DNA of 51,173 nt from NCBI GenBank assembly GCA_039029535.1, contig JBCCFW010000033.1:1-51173 (forward strand). Reading direction: 5' to 3'. The translations under genes were made by a program, and so were the position numbers. The notes beneath the pieces were generated by a model. That model ran no database searches and was not told the DNA's origin. It saw nothing but the letters and a program-made list of their open reading frames with translations. The stretch comes from JBCCFW01 sp039029535. Lineage in GTDB: Bacteria > Acidobacteriota > JBCCFW01. Positions 21,711 through 30,236 of this stretch are shown here, one piece after another (position 1 is the stretch's first letter; each line of letters starts with the position of its first letter).

Positions 21711-24308
21711 TCAGCTCTGGTCGTCGGTCAGGGACGCGTGGAGCTCTCTCAGGCGAGTGACCTGCTCCCCGAGCTCCGAGTCGCGGGCGACGTCACAGTG
21801 CTCGAGGAGTCTCTCGCTCTCGGCGAGGCTCTGCTCGATGCTCTCCACCGAGAGCGTCGGCGCGTCGCCGAGGAGCCCGGGTCGGCCCATGATGACCTCG
21901 AGGCTGACCGCGCTCGCCAGCTCGTCGTGAGCCTCCAGGCACTCCGTCAGGGCACGGCGGGCGTGGTCCCAGCGGCCCTGAAGCCCGTGGAGCCGCGCCG
22001 ACCAGCCCAGGAGCCTGGCGGCATGCTGCCGTTCGCCCAGCTCGCGTGAGATTCGCAGCGCCTTCTCGAGACAACGCTGGGCTTCTTCCAGGTGACTCAG
22101 CTCGATGAGGGCGAGCCCCAGCTCACCGAGGCAATGGCTCTCACCCGGTCGGTTGCCGATCGCCTGGCACAGGTCGAGGGCCGTCTCGTGCCGAGTCCGC
22201 GCCGACTCCACCCGTCCGCGGGCGAGGTCCAGGAGCCCGAGCGTCGAGAGGACGTTGCTCTCGAGTCGTCGGTTGCCCACGCGTCGGTGGACCTCGAGAG
22301 CCGTTTCGTTGAGCTCCTGAGCCTCGTCGAAGTTGCCGAGCAGGTAGTGCAGTCGGCCGAGACAGTTCAGCGCGATCCCCTCCAGCCGATGATTCGACAC
22401 CGAGCTGAAGGCGACCCGGGCGGTCTCGTAGATCTCGAGTGCCTGCTCGACGTCGCCCTGGGTCTCGCAGAGCCGCCCTTGGTTCGTGAGCACGCTGGCC
22501 TCCATGTTCGTGTCGCCACGCTCACGGTGGATGGCCAGGGCCTGGTCGAAGTGCTCGCCGGCCTTCTCCATGCGGCCGAGCATGAAGTTGAGAGAGCCGA
22601 CGTCGAGATGCGCATTGCCTTCCAGACGTCGGTGAGCGAGCTCACGATGAATGGAAAGCGAGCGCTGCAGGTGATGCTCGGCCTCCGCCCACTCACCCGC
22701 CGCCATGCAGGCCGGGCCCACGATGCTGCCGTGAAGTCGTCCGGTCGCCGCGGGAGTCAGGCCCGGCAGCTCGAGCGCGGCCTTGCCGAGCTCCAGCGCC
22801 GTCGGCAACGGGCCGGTCGAGCGGAGGATGCCCCAGGCGGCAGCGAGCGTGGCGACGGCCACTTCGCCGTCGTTGCGCTCGAGGGCGCCCCGACACGCGG
22901 CCAGGAGGTTGTCGAGCTCGGCGGTCAACGAGTGGCGGAGCTGTTCACCCCCGGGAAGGTCCAGGGAGCTGAGTCGGTCTTCGTCGCCGAGCGTCGCGAA
23001 GTGACGACCGAAGCGTTCTTGAAGCGAGGGCAGGGCGGCGGGGCCGGTGCCCGGAACGTTCTCGCCGCCGGCATCCCGAAGCTTCTCGGCCGCGTACTCG
23101 CGCACGCTCACCAGCAGGGCGTGTCGTGAGGGGCGAGCCGGCGTGTCGTTGTCGGGAGTCTCGGCCCAGCGTTGCAGCAGGCTCTTGTCCACGAGCGCCT
23201 GGATGACCTCGGGGACGTCGGGCGCGCGGTCGTGATCGGAGAGGTCCAGGACGGCCTCGGCCGCGTCGAGGGTGAAGCCGCCCTCGAACACCGACGACTG
23301 GGCGAGCGCCGTCATCTCCCAGGGCTCGAGGGCTTGCCACGACCAGTCGATCGCGGCGCGGAGCGTGGCTTGTCGTTCCCGGCTGCCTCGGGCGCCCGAG
23401 AGCAGGCGGAAGCGATCCTTCATGCGCGAGAGGAGCTGTCCCGGGGACAGGACTCGCGAACGACCGGCGGCCAGCTCGATCGCGAGCGGGAGCCCGTCGA
23501 GCAAGCGCGTCAGCTCCTGAAGGGTGGCGCGGTTCTGGTCGGTGAGATCGAAGCCCGGCTGGAGCGCGCGAGCGCGGGCGGCGAACAGCTCGGGTCCCTC
23601 CGCGTCGGCCGAGAGCGGTTCCAGGCTCAGCGGACACTCCTCCGGAAGACGCAGCAGCTCACGGCTGGTCACCACGAAACGGGCAGCGTCGGCGCGCTCG
23701 AGCCAGGCGCCGACGGTCGCGGGGGCATGCTCGACGACCTGCTCGAAGTTGTCGAGGATGACGAGACAGCGGCCTCGAGCGTGGATGGCGTGGCCGAGCT
23801 GGTCGACGGGGGAGGCACCGAGGGGGACCTCGAAGGTCGAGGCCACCGCGCGCTCGATGTCCTCGAGGCCGTTCGCTTCGGCGAGGTCGCAGAACCAGGC
23901 GCCGCCCGGCCAATCTCCATCGGGAGCCATCGCGTGCTGAAGGGCGAGACGGGTCTTGCCGACGCCGGGTGGGCCGAGCAGCGTGATCAGCCGGTCGCCG
24001 CCGTCGTGACGACGTCGGAGCTCCGCGAGCTCGCCCTCCCGTCCGATGAAGCTCGAGCTGGGAGTCGAGCGTCCCGCAAGGCGGGTCGGCAGGGGGACGA
24101 GGAGCTCGCCTTCGGGGACGTCCAGCTCGTTGAAGGCCCAGTCGACGAGACGCTCGAGGAGCTTGCGGGTCGGTTCGACCTCACCGTTCTCGAGCCGGCG
24201 GTAGTGACGTTCGGTGATCCCGAGAGCCGAGGCCATCTCGACCTGCCGGACCCGCTGGCGCTCCCGCTCCCGCTTGAGCACCTGGATGTCGAGTCGTCCA
24301 CGCACCAT
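21711..24308 (-). CDS. HTH-STAND ATPase with TPR array (copy 1)
   Basis: 865 aa. An N-terminal XRE-like helix-turn-helix (about 9-45, EMASALGITERHYRRLENGE) precedes an NB-ARC/AfsR-type STAND module: Walker A GPPGVGKT at 112-119, Walker B LVILDNFEQ at 182-190, VTSRE sensor, GLPLAIELAA, and a winged-helix region around SWQALEPWEMTALAQSSVFEGGFTL. From about 500 the protein is a series of TPR-like helical hairpins (EWAEAEHHLQRSLSIHRELAHRR and similar units). STAND proteins act as ligand-gated switches that oligomerise when ATP-bound. With an HTH it is probably a transcription regulator. It is a tandem paralogue of the next gene. An out-of-frame ATG with a better ribosome site lies 10 bp upstream. 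Confidence 0.88.
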   Translation of the reverse strand: MVRGRLDIQVLKRERERQRVRQVEMASALGITERHYRRLENGEVEPTRKLLERLVDWAFNELDVPEGELLVPLPTRLAGRSTPSSSFIGREGELAELRRRHDGGDRLITLLGPPGVGKTRLALQHAMAPDGDWPGGAWFCDLAEANGLEDIERAVASTFEVPLGASPVDQLGHAIHARGRCLVILDNFEQVVEHAPATVGAWLERADAARFVVTSRELLRLPEECPLSLEPLSADAEGPELFAARARALQPGFDLTDQNRATLQELTRLLDGLPLAIELAAGRSRVLSPGQLLSRMKDRFRLLSGARGSRERQATLRAAIDWSWQALEPWEMTALAQSSVFEGGFTLDAAEAVLDLSDHDRAPDVPEVIQALVDKSLLQRWAETPDNDTPARPSRHALLVSVREYAAEKLRDAGGENVPGTGPAALPSLQERFGRHFATLGDEDRLSSLDLPGGEQLRHSLTAELDNLLAACRGALERNDGEVAVATLAAAWGILRSTGPLPTALELGKAALELPGLTPAATGRLHGSIVGPACMAAGEWAEAEHHLQRSLSIHRELAHRRLEGNAHLDVGSLNFMLGRMEKAGEHFDQALAIHRERGDTNMEASVLTNQGRLCETQGDVEQALEIYETARVAFSSVSNHRLEGIALNCLGRLHYLLGNFDEAQELNETALEVHRRVGNRRLESNVLSTLGLLDLARGRVESARTRHETALDLCQAIGNRPGESHCLGELGLALIELSHLEEAQRCLEKALRISRELGERQHAARLLGWSARLHGLQGRWDHARRALTECLEAHDELASAVSLEVIMGRPGLLGDAPTLSVESIEQSLAESERLLEHCDVARDSELGEQVTRLRELHASLTDDQS

Positions 24309-24447
24309 CTCTCTCCATGCCGGCGTTCTCCTCCCCAGGGCCGCGGTCCCACGGAGCCGCGTGGCTCCGAAGGTCGCGATCGTCGCTCGTGCACCGGCAA
24401 CCAGGATAACGTCCGGTCGTCGGGCACGCCGCCTGGGCTCCGGGGAC

Positions 24448-27024
24448 TCAAGCCTGCGGGGGAGACGCTCTGTCGGTCCCGTCGATTCGACCCAGCAGCC
24501 CCCTCAGGGCCGCGATCTCCTGTCCCAGCGGCGACCGTGGGGCGACCTTGCCCTCGCAGGCTGCGGCTTCGGCCTGGGCGAGGCATCCGCGAGCCTGCTC
24601 GAGGGCGCCCTCCTCGGCCTCCAGGCGGCCTCGCTGTGCGATGAGAGTCGCGGAAGCGAGCCGATCCCCGGAGGCGTCAGCGTGCTCCAGGGCCTCGTCG
24701 TAGCAGGCTCGAGCTTCCGACAGTCGGTCTTGTCTCCAGTGCAGTCGGGCCAAGCCAGCGAGAGCCCAACCCACGTGGGCGCGGTTGCCGACCTCGCGGT
24801 TGATGCGGATGGCCTCCTCGTGACTGGCCCGAGCTTCGGCGTGTCGATCGAGCTCCTCGTACAGGAGACCCATCCGGTGCTGGCAGACACCCTCGTCGGG
24901 GCGGCTGCCGAGCTGTCGAGCGAGACGCAGGGCGGTCTCGAGATGGGGCTGGGCTTCCTCGACGCGTCCCTCGGTGAGGAGCAGGAGCCCGAGGAGGCCG
25001 AGGACCAGCTCTTCCTGATGAAGGTCCCGGCGCTGGCGGTGAACGAGCAGGGCGGCTTCGTAGAACTGTCGCGCGTCCTCGGCCTCGCCTAGATCGTGGT
25101 GCACCGCACCGAGCTTGATGAGGGCGTAACCCTCCATGCGACTGTCGCCTTGTTCGCGGAAGATGTCGTGGGCGGTCTCGAGGAGGTTCTTGGCTTCGGC
25201 GATCCGCTGTTGCCGGGCGTACCAGAGACCTTCCTGGAGCGCGATGCCGGCCTTCAGCTTCTGGTCGCCGGTCTCCTGCTGAATCGTGCGAGCGGCCGCG
25301 AAGCACTCGTGGGCTGCTTCGAGATCGGCGCGGTGGAGGTGCAGCGCGCCGAGGTTCTTCAGCGCAGCTCCCTCGGCTCGTCGATCGCCCTGGGCTCGGT
25401 GGAGCTCGATGGAGGACTCCAGGTGCTCTCGAGCGCGCGGCCAGGCACCCATCGCGATGCAGCCCGACACCAGGATGCTCAGGGTGCGACCCCGATGCTC
25501 GACGGACAGCTCGGGGAGCGCGAGCACGGCCTCGCCGAGCGTGACGCCGACGCTGAGAGGTCCGGCCGTCTTGAGCATCGACCACGCGGCGAACAACGTG
25601 TTCGTCGCGGTCGCGCCGTCGGATCGGTCGAGAGCGTGGCGGCAGGCGACGAGGAGATTGTCGAGCTCGAGGGCCAGGGTCGTCCGGAGCCTGGCCTGCT
25701 CGGGATGTTCCAGCAGCTTCTGCCGGTCTTTTTCTCCGAAGCGCGCGAAGTACATGCCGTGACGGCGACGAGTGGCCTCCTCGGAGTCGGCTCCGGGGCC
25801 GTGGCTCTCGAGCTTCTCGGCGGCGTGTTCTCGCAAGCTGACGAACAGGTCGTGACGGGGCTCGTCGTCGACGGTCGATGACGACAGCGTGCGGACCAGG
25901 CTCTTGTCGACCAGGGAGCGGAGAACCTCTCGGACCGGTGGTGCTTCGGGATGGGCCGACAGGTCGAGCACCTCGTCGGCGACGCTTGCGTCGAATCCCC
26001 CTTCGAAGACGGAGACCTGAGCGTAGGCCGCTTGCTCCCAGGGCTCGAGCGTGCTCCAGGACCAATCGATGGCGGCGTGCAGGGTGGCCTGACGCGCCGA
26101 GCCCTCGGGCCCTCGGGACAAGAGACGGAAGCGATCTCCCAGACGTTCGAGAAGCTGTGAAGGGGAGAGCACCATCGCGCGGGAGGCCGCCAGCTCGATG
26201 GCGAGAGGGAGCCCGTCCAGGAGACGGACCAGCTCTCGGAGCACTCCCTCGTTCTCGGGCGTCACCGCGAAGTCGGGCTGACGCGTGCGGGCCCGCAGCG
26301 CATGGAGCTGGAGCCCCTCGTCCGGCGACAGCGGATCGAGCATCAGGGTCGTCTCCTCGGCCAGGTGAAGCGGCTCCCGACTCGTCACGACGAATCGCGC
26401 GTCGGGGGCCAGCTCGAGCCAGGGCCCGAGGGTGTCCGCGGCGTGCTCGGCGACCTGTTCGAAGTTGTCGAGGATGACGAGGCAGCGCCCCCAGCTCGCG
26501 ATGGCGTGGCCGAGCTGAAGCACGGGGGGGCCTCCGAGCGGCACGTCGAAGGTGAGCGCGACGGCGCGACCGATTTCGTCGGGCGTCGTGGCGCTCGAGA
26601 GATCGCAGAACCAGGTGCCGCCCGGTCGCTTGTCGGCCGAGGCGTCGGCGTGCTGGAGCACGAGGCGCGTCTTGCCGACACCCGGGGGGCCGACGATCGT
26701 GGTGAGCCGGGATCCGGTGGTCACCCGTCGGTCCAGCTCGCGGAGCTCGTCGCGTCGGCCGACGAAGCTCGAGCTCGGGACGCTGGTGCCGGCGAGTCGG
26801 GGAGCGGGTGGCCCGAGCAACTCGGACTCGGCCAGCTCGAGCTCGCTCAGGGCCCAGTCGAGCAGCCGTTCGAGGAGCTCCGGACTGGGGATGAGCTCGC
26901 CGTTCTCCACGCGGCGGTAATGACGCTCGGCGATGCTCAGGGCTGCCGCGGCGTCGGATTGACGCAGTCCTCGGCGCTCTCGTGCCCGCTTCAGGTTGCC
27001 GGAGTCCACGCGACCGCGAACCAT
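24448..27024 (-). CDS. HTH-STAND ATPase with TPR array (copy 2)
   Basis: 858 aa from ATG 27024; this start matches the paralogue (both begin MVRGR) and has GGGAGAG upstream. A GTG at 27030 would add two residues and overlap the histidine kinase stop. Domains are as in copy 1: HTH (AAAALSIAERHYRRVENGE, about 25-45), Walker A GPPGVGKT at 112-119, Walker B LVILDNFEQV, VTSRE, GLPLAIELAA, then a long TPR array (REHLESSIELHRAQGDRRAEG, CFAAARTIQQETGDQKL and so on). The two proteins are similar throughout, indicating an old tandem duplication. It lies 2 bp after the histidine kinase stop, so the kinase and this ATPase are very likely co-translated. Confidence 0.88.
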   Translation of the reverse strand: MVRGRVDSGNLKRARERRGLRQSDAAAALSIAERHYRRVENGELIPSPELLERLLDWALSELELAESELLGPPAPRLAGTSVPSSSFVGRRDELRELDRRVTTGSRLTTIVGPPGVGKTRLVLQHADASADKRPGGTWFCDLSSATTPDEIGRAVALTFDVPLGGPPVLQLGHAIASWGRCLVILDNFEQVAEHAADTLGPWLELAPDARFVVTSREPLHLAEETTLMLDPLSPDEGLQLHALRARTRQPDFAVTPENEGVLRELVRLLDGLPLAIELAASRAMVLSPSQLLERLGDRFRLLSRGPEGSARQATLHAAIDWSWSTLEPWEQAAYAQVSVFEGGFDASVADEVLDLSAHPEAPPVREVLRSLVDKSLVRTLSSSTVDDEPRHDLFVSLREHAAEKLESHGPGADSEEATRRRHGMYFARFGEKDRQKLLEHPEQARLRTTLALELDNLLVACRHALDRSDGATATNTLFAAWSMLKTAGPLSVGVTLGEAVLALPELSVEHRGRTLSILVSGCIAMGAWPRAREHLESSIELHRAQGDRRAEGAALKNLGALHLHRADLEAAHECFAAARTIQQETGDQKLKAGIALQEGLWYARQQRIAEAKNLLETAHDIFREQGDSRMEGYALIKLGAVHHDLGEAEDARQFYEAALLVHRQRRDLHQEELVLGLLGLLLLTEGRVEEAQPHLETALRLARQLGSRPDEGVCQHRMGLLYEELDRHAEARASHEEAIRINREVGNRAHVGWALAGLARLHWRQDRLSEARACYDEALEHADASGDRLASATLIAQRGRLEAEEGALEQARGCLAQAEAAACEGKVAPRSPLGQEIAALRGLLGRIDGTDRASPPQA

Positions 27025-27026
27025 GC

Positions 27027-28880
27027 TCACTCTCCCTCGCCGCCCTCCTCGTCGTCCTTGAGCGGGAGGGCCACCGTGAAGCGGGCTCCGCCCAGGGGGG
27101 AAGCACCTGCGGTGATGCGTCCACCATGGTGGACGACGACCTTGCGCGCCAGCGCGAGCCCGAGCCCGGTGCCTCGGTCCTTGCGGGTGAAGAAGGGGAT
27201 GAACACGCGCTCTTCGTCTCCCTCCGAGATCCCCGGGCCGTCGTCGTCGACGTGGAGGAGGAGCTCGCCGGGCGAGGCCTCCGAGACGACCGCGATCCGA
27301 CCGCCGTCGTCGATCACGTCGGCGGCGTTGCGAAGGAGGTTCGTGAACACGCGTCGGAGCAGGCCCTCGTCACCACCGATCTCGGGCACCGAGTCCGGCA
27401 GCTCGAGCTCGACGGTCTTGTCGGCGGCTCGCGTGAGCACGTCGGGACGCAGCTCTTCCAGGAGCGCGGCCAGGTCGACGCGTTCGATCACGAGCCGGGT
27501 CGGGTTCGCGAAGCGGAGGAAGTCGTCGATGACGAGACGGAGCGCCTGCACCTCGGCGCTGATCTCCTCGGCGTGCTCGACCACGGGACCCTCGCCCTGC
27601 TTTTCGATGAGGCGGGCGTTGCCGAGCAAGGTGCCGAGGCTGTTGCGGAACTCGTGAGCGATGCCCCCCGAGATCTCCCCGAGCTCGGCCATGTTCTGCT
27701 GCAAGCGCATCCGCTCTTCGAGACGACGAATCTCGGTGACGTCCACGAGAAGACACGAGGCCCCGATGGGATTGCCGTCGCGGTCGGCCATGGGCGAGAG
27801 CGTGAGCTCCAGGTCGCGACGGCCGATGCCGGGAAGGTTCAGGACCTGCGGCTCACGCTGGAACGTGGCGCCTTCTTTCAGGCATCGGCTCAAGATGGAG
27901 AGCAGCTCCGGATACGCGGCGAAGACGTCCTCGGCCGGTCGTCCGATGGCGCGCCCGGTCACCTGGAGGGCGTCTCGCGCGACGTCGTTGAGCGCGCGCA
28001 CGCGACCCGAGCCGTCGAGCAGCAGCACGCCGGTGATCATCGAGTCGATGATCGACGTGTTGAGGTCCTGGAGCTCGTCGGCTCGATGCCGCTCGAGATC
28101 CTTGAGCCGTCTCAGCTCGCGCTCCTTGCCGCGCAGCTCGTCGACCATCTTGCGGTAGGTCTCGATGACGAAGCCCGTGTCGTCCTGTGCTTCGAGCTCG
28201 GCGGTCGTCTGGGGGTCGCGGCTGCTGGCGGTCTGGGCGAGGAGGCGGACGGGCTTGAGTGAGAAGCCGGCGAACCACGCCACGATGGCGACGAAGGTGA
28301 CGAGTGAAAAGATCTCGATCAGGCTGTTCCAGCGCAGGGCTCGCGAGGAGCGCGCCAGGTTCTCGGCCTCGACGCCGACGGCAAGCACGGCCAGCAGCTC
28401 TCCGCTGCCGACGAGGATCGGGGTCAGCGCCAAGACCTCCGTGTTGCTGAGGTCGGCGCTCATGAGGCTGGTCGAGTCGACGACGGTCCGGCCGCTGCGG
28501 AGCCGTTCGAGAGTGTCGTCGTCGAAGCGTTCCACGGTCTCCAGGCCCTGCGGCAGCTCGCGTCCACGCAACGGCTCGCCGTCGGTGCCGAGCAGCAAGG
28601 CGAACGACAAGCCACGGGCGCGCAAGTAGGACGCCGGCGTGGAGAGCAGGGCGCGCGGCGTCGAGGAGCGAGAGAGCTCGCGCCGCAGTCGATCCGGATC
28701 CGACTCGCGAAGCACCATCCGGGCGGTCAGGCGAGCGCGGCGTTCGTTGTCGGCGACGAGGAGCTGGTGGGAGCGACGCTTCGACAACGCGTGCATCGTC
28801 TGCAGCGTCACGAGGTACCCGAGTACCAGCAAGAGGAACAGGCCGACGCGTCGCTCGAAGGCCTGGAGCGAGCGCTTCAC
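27027..28880 (-). CDS. PAS-containing membrane sensor histidine kinase
   Basis: 617 aa. The GTG at 28880 is chosen because it overlaps the prepilin peptidase stop (GTGA) and begins MKRSLQAFERRVGLFLLLVLGY, a normal membrane-anchor start; the longer frame adds an Arg/Pro/Ala-rich translation of the peptidase gene. Transmembrane helices at about 11-31 and 187-207 bracket an outer sensor domain. A HAMP-like linker, a PAS domain (about 265-370, IIDSMITGVLLLDGSGRVRALN) and HisKA with His409 in GGIAHEFRN follow. The ATPase has NLLRNAADVI, DDGPGI and RGTGLGLALARKV. It resembles NtrB/PilS-type kinases. No response regulator gene is adjacent; a STAND regulator occupies that place. Confidence 0.93.
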   Translation of the reverse strand: MKRSLQAFERRVGLFLLLVLGYLVTLQTMHALSKRRSHQLLVADNERRARLTARMVLRESDPDRLRRELSRSSTPRALLSTPASYLRARGLSFALLLGTDGEPLRGRELPQGLETVERFDDDTLERLRSGRTVVDSTSLMSADLSNTEVLALTPILVGSGELLAVLAVGVEAENLARSSRALRWNSLIEIFSLVTFVAIVAWFAGFSLKPVRLLAQTASSRDPQTTAELEAQDDTGFVIETYRKMVDELRGKERELRRLKDLERHRADELQDLNTSIIDSMITGVLLLDGSGRVRALNDVARDALQVTGRAIGRPAEDVFAAYPELLSILSRCLKEGATFQREPQVLNLPGIGRRDLELTLSPMADRDGNPIGASCLLVDVTEIRRLEERMRLQQNMAELGEISGGIAHEFRNSLGTLLGNARLIEKQGEGPVVEHAEEISAEVQALRLVIDDFLRFANPTRLVIERVDLAALLEELRPDVLTRAADKTVELELPDSVPEIGGDEGLLRRVFTNLLRNAADVIDDGGRIAVVSEASPGELLLHVDDDGPGISEGDEERVFIPFFTRKDRGTGLGLALARKVVVHHGGRITAGASPLGGARFTVALPLKDDEEGGEGE

Positions 28881-30208
28881 GAGGGAGGAAGCTGACCGAG
28901 TGTGGGTGGCATGAAGCGCGACAGGTACCAGTCGATCAGGTCGGGCCCGGCCAGCAAGGCGATGAGCGCGCCGAGCCCGAGAAACACGCCGAAGGGAAGC
29001 GCCTGCTGCAGGAGCGGCGCGTCGGGGGCAGAGATGGGGGCGTCGTCGTCCTCGTCTTCCTCCAGGCGCGAGAGCTCGTCGTCTTCGGGAAGGAAGCGCG
29101 GCCGCAGGTGCAGCACGAGGAGCCATGCGGCGGCCACGCCCACCGCGAGCCCGAGGCCGATGCGGCCAGGAGGAAGCCCCGCCAGCGTGAGGACGAGCGG
29201 CACGAGCTCGAGTCGCTGGAGCCAGGGGGTGTCCTCGTCCACGTCGCTGCGCAGTCGCATCAACGCTTGCCCGGCCTTCATGAGCAGTATCCCGCCGAGG
29301 AGGCCGGTGAGGGCGGCTGCCGGACGCCCGAACGGGAGCAGGACGCTGATGACGAGGGCGAGCATCGTCAGCAGTCCAAGCAGCTCCTCGGGACGGCGTG
29401 GGGCATAGACCTGAAGGGCGGCGAGACCAGTGGGGGGCTCCTCTTCTTCGTTCTCTTCTTCCGGCTCGCCATCGGCCGGCTCAGACTCACCGCGAAGACG
29501 CTGGAGGATCAGCCCGGGGAGGCCGATGAGACAGCCGACCAGGCTGCCGAGGATGAGGGTGAGCAGGGTCATCTTCCAGCCGAGGAAGGCGCCCACCATC
29601 ATCAGCATCTTCGTGTCGCCGGCGCCGAATCCATCGCGACCGCGTAGGAATCGGTAGAGCATGTTGATGCCCTCGATGATCGCGATGGCGAGCAGCACCG
29701 AGACGATGGCGTCCCGCGGGCCGTCGACGAGCGGGCTGAAGAAGCTCAGCGCCAGGCCGACGAAGGTCCCGTTGAGGGTGATCGCGTCCGGCAGGATCAT
29801 GTGCTCGAGGTCGGTGAAGACGAGCGGAAGGACCAGGAGCGCGAAGAGCATCGCGATGACCAGCGTGGGCGACCATCCGAAGCGGAACCAGCAAAGCAGG
29901 CAGAGGACGGCCGCGGCGATCTCGACGAAGGTGTAGCGGAACGAGATCGATCGGCTGCACGACGAGCACCGACCGCGGAGCACGAGCCACGACACGACCG
30001 GGACGTTCTCGTACCAGGGGATGAGATGACCGCAGTCGGGACAGGTGGAGCGCGGATGCACCACCGACTCGTTGCGCGGCAGGCGGTGGATGACGACGTT
30101 CAGGAACGATCCGATGACCAGGCCGAACATGGCCAGCCACGCGGGGATGAAGCCCGACGGCACGTGAAGAGGCAGCTCCGCCAGGAACTCCTGAGTGCTC
30201 AGGTCCAC
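28877..30208 (-). CDS. pilD: type IV prepilin peptidase with a large insertion
   Basis: 443 aa, GTG start with GAGGTG upstream. This is an A24 aspartyl membrane protease that cleaves and usually N-methylates type IV pilin-like precursors. The N-terminal methyltransferase-type domain has LVIGSFLNVVIHRLPR and a zinc site CxxC...CxxC (Cys56, Cys59, Cys81, Cys84). Catalytic aspartates are Asp133 in FTDLEHMILPD and Asp198 in GFGAGDTKM. Usual enzymes are about 250-290 aa. Here about 150 residues are inserted after TM helix GSLVGCLIGL: an acidic run EPEEENEEEEPP, extra hydrophobic segments, and DEDDD. The normal final helix (LPFGVFLGLGALIALLAG) then resumes. No pilin or pilus motor genes are in the window. 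Confidence 0.93.
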   Translation of the reverse strand: MDLSTQEFLAELPLHVPSGFIPAWLAMFGLVIGSFLNVVIHRLPRNESVVHPRSTCPDCGHLIPWYENVPVVSWLVLRGRCSSCSRSISFRYTFVEIAAAVLCLLCWFRFGWSPTLVIAMLFALLVLPLVFTDLEHMILPDAITLNGTFVGLALSFFSPLVDGPRDAIVSVLLAIAIIEGINMLYRFLRGRDGFGAGDTKMLMMVGAFLGWKMTLLTLILGSLVGCLIGLPGLILQRLRGESEPADGEPEEENEEEEPPTGLAALQVYAPRRPEELLGLLTMLALVISVLLPFGRPAAALTGLLGGILLMKAGQALMRLRSDVDEDTPWLQRLELVPLVLTLAGLPPGRIGLGLAVGVAAAWLLVLHLRPRFLPEDDELSRLEEDEDDDAPISAPDAPLLQQALPFGVFLGLGALIALLAGPDLIDWYLSRFMPPTLGQLPPS

Positions 30209-30236
30209 GCCACCTCGGGCTCGGGGGGCTGCACGG

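Noticed and set aside
21711..27024. STAND genes as an anti-phage (Avs/NLR-like) defence module
   Set aside because: No nuclease, protease or other effector domain is visible; the N-terminal HTH points to transcription control.
28881..29126. 82-residue N-terminal extension of the histidine kinase
   Set aside because: It is an Arg/Pro/Ala-rich out-of-frame translation of the prepilin peptidase gene, and the GTGA overlap gives a better start.
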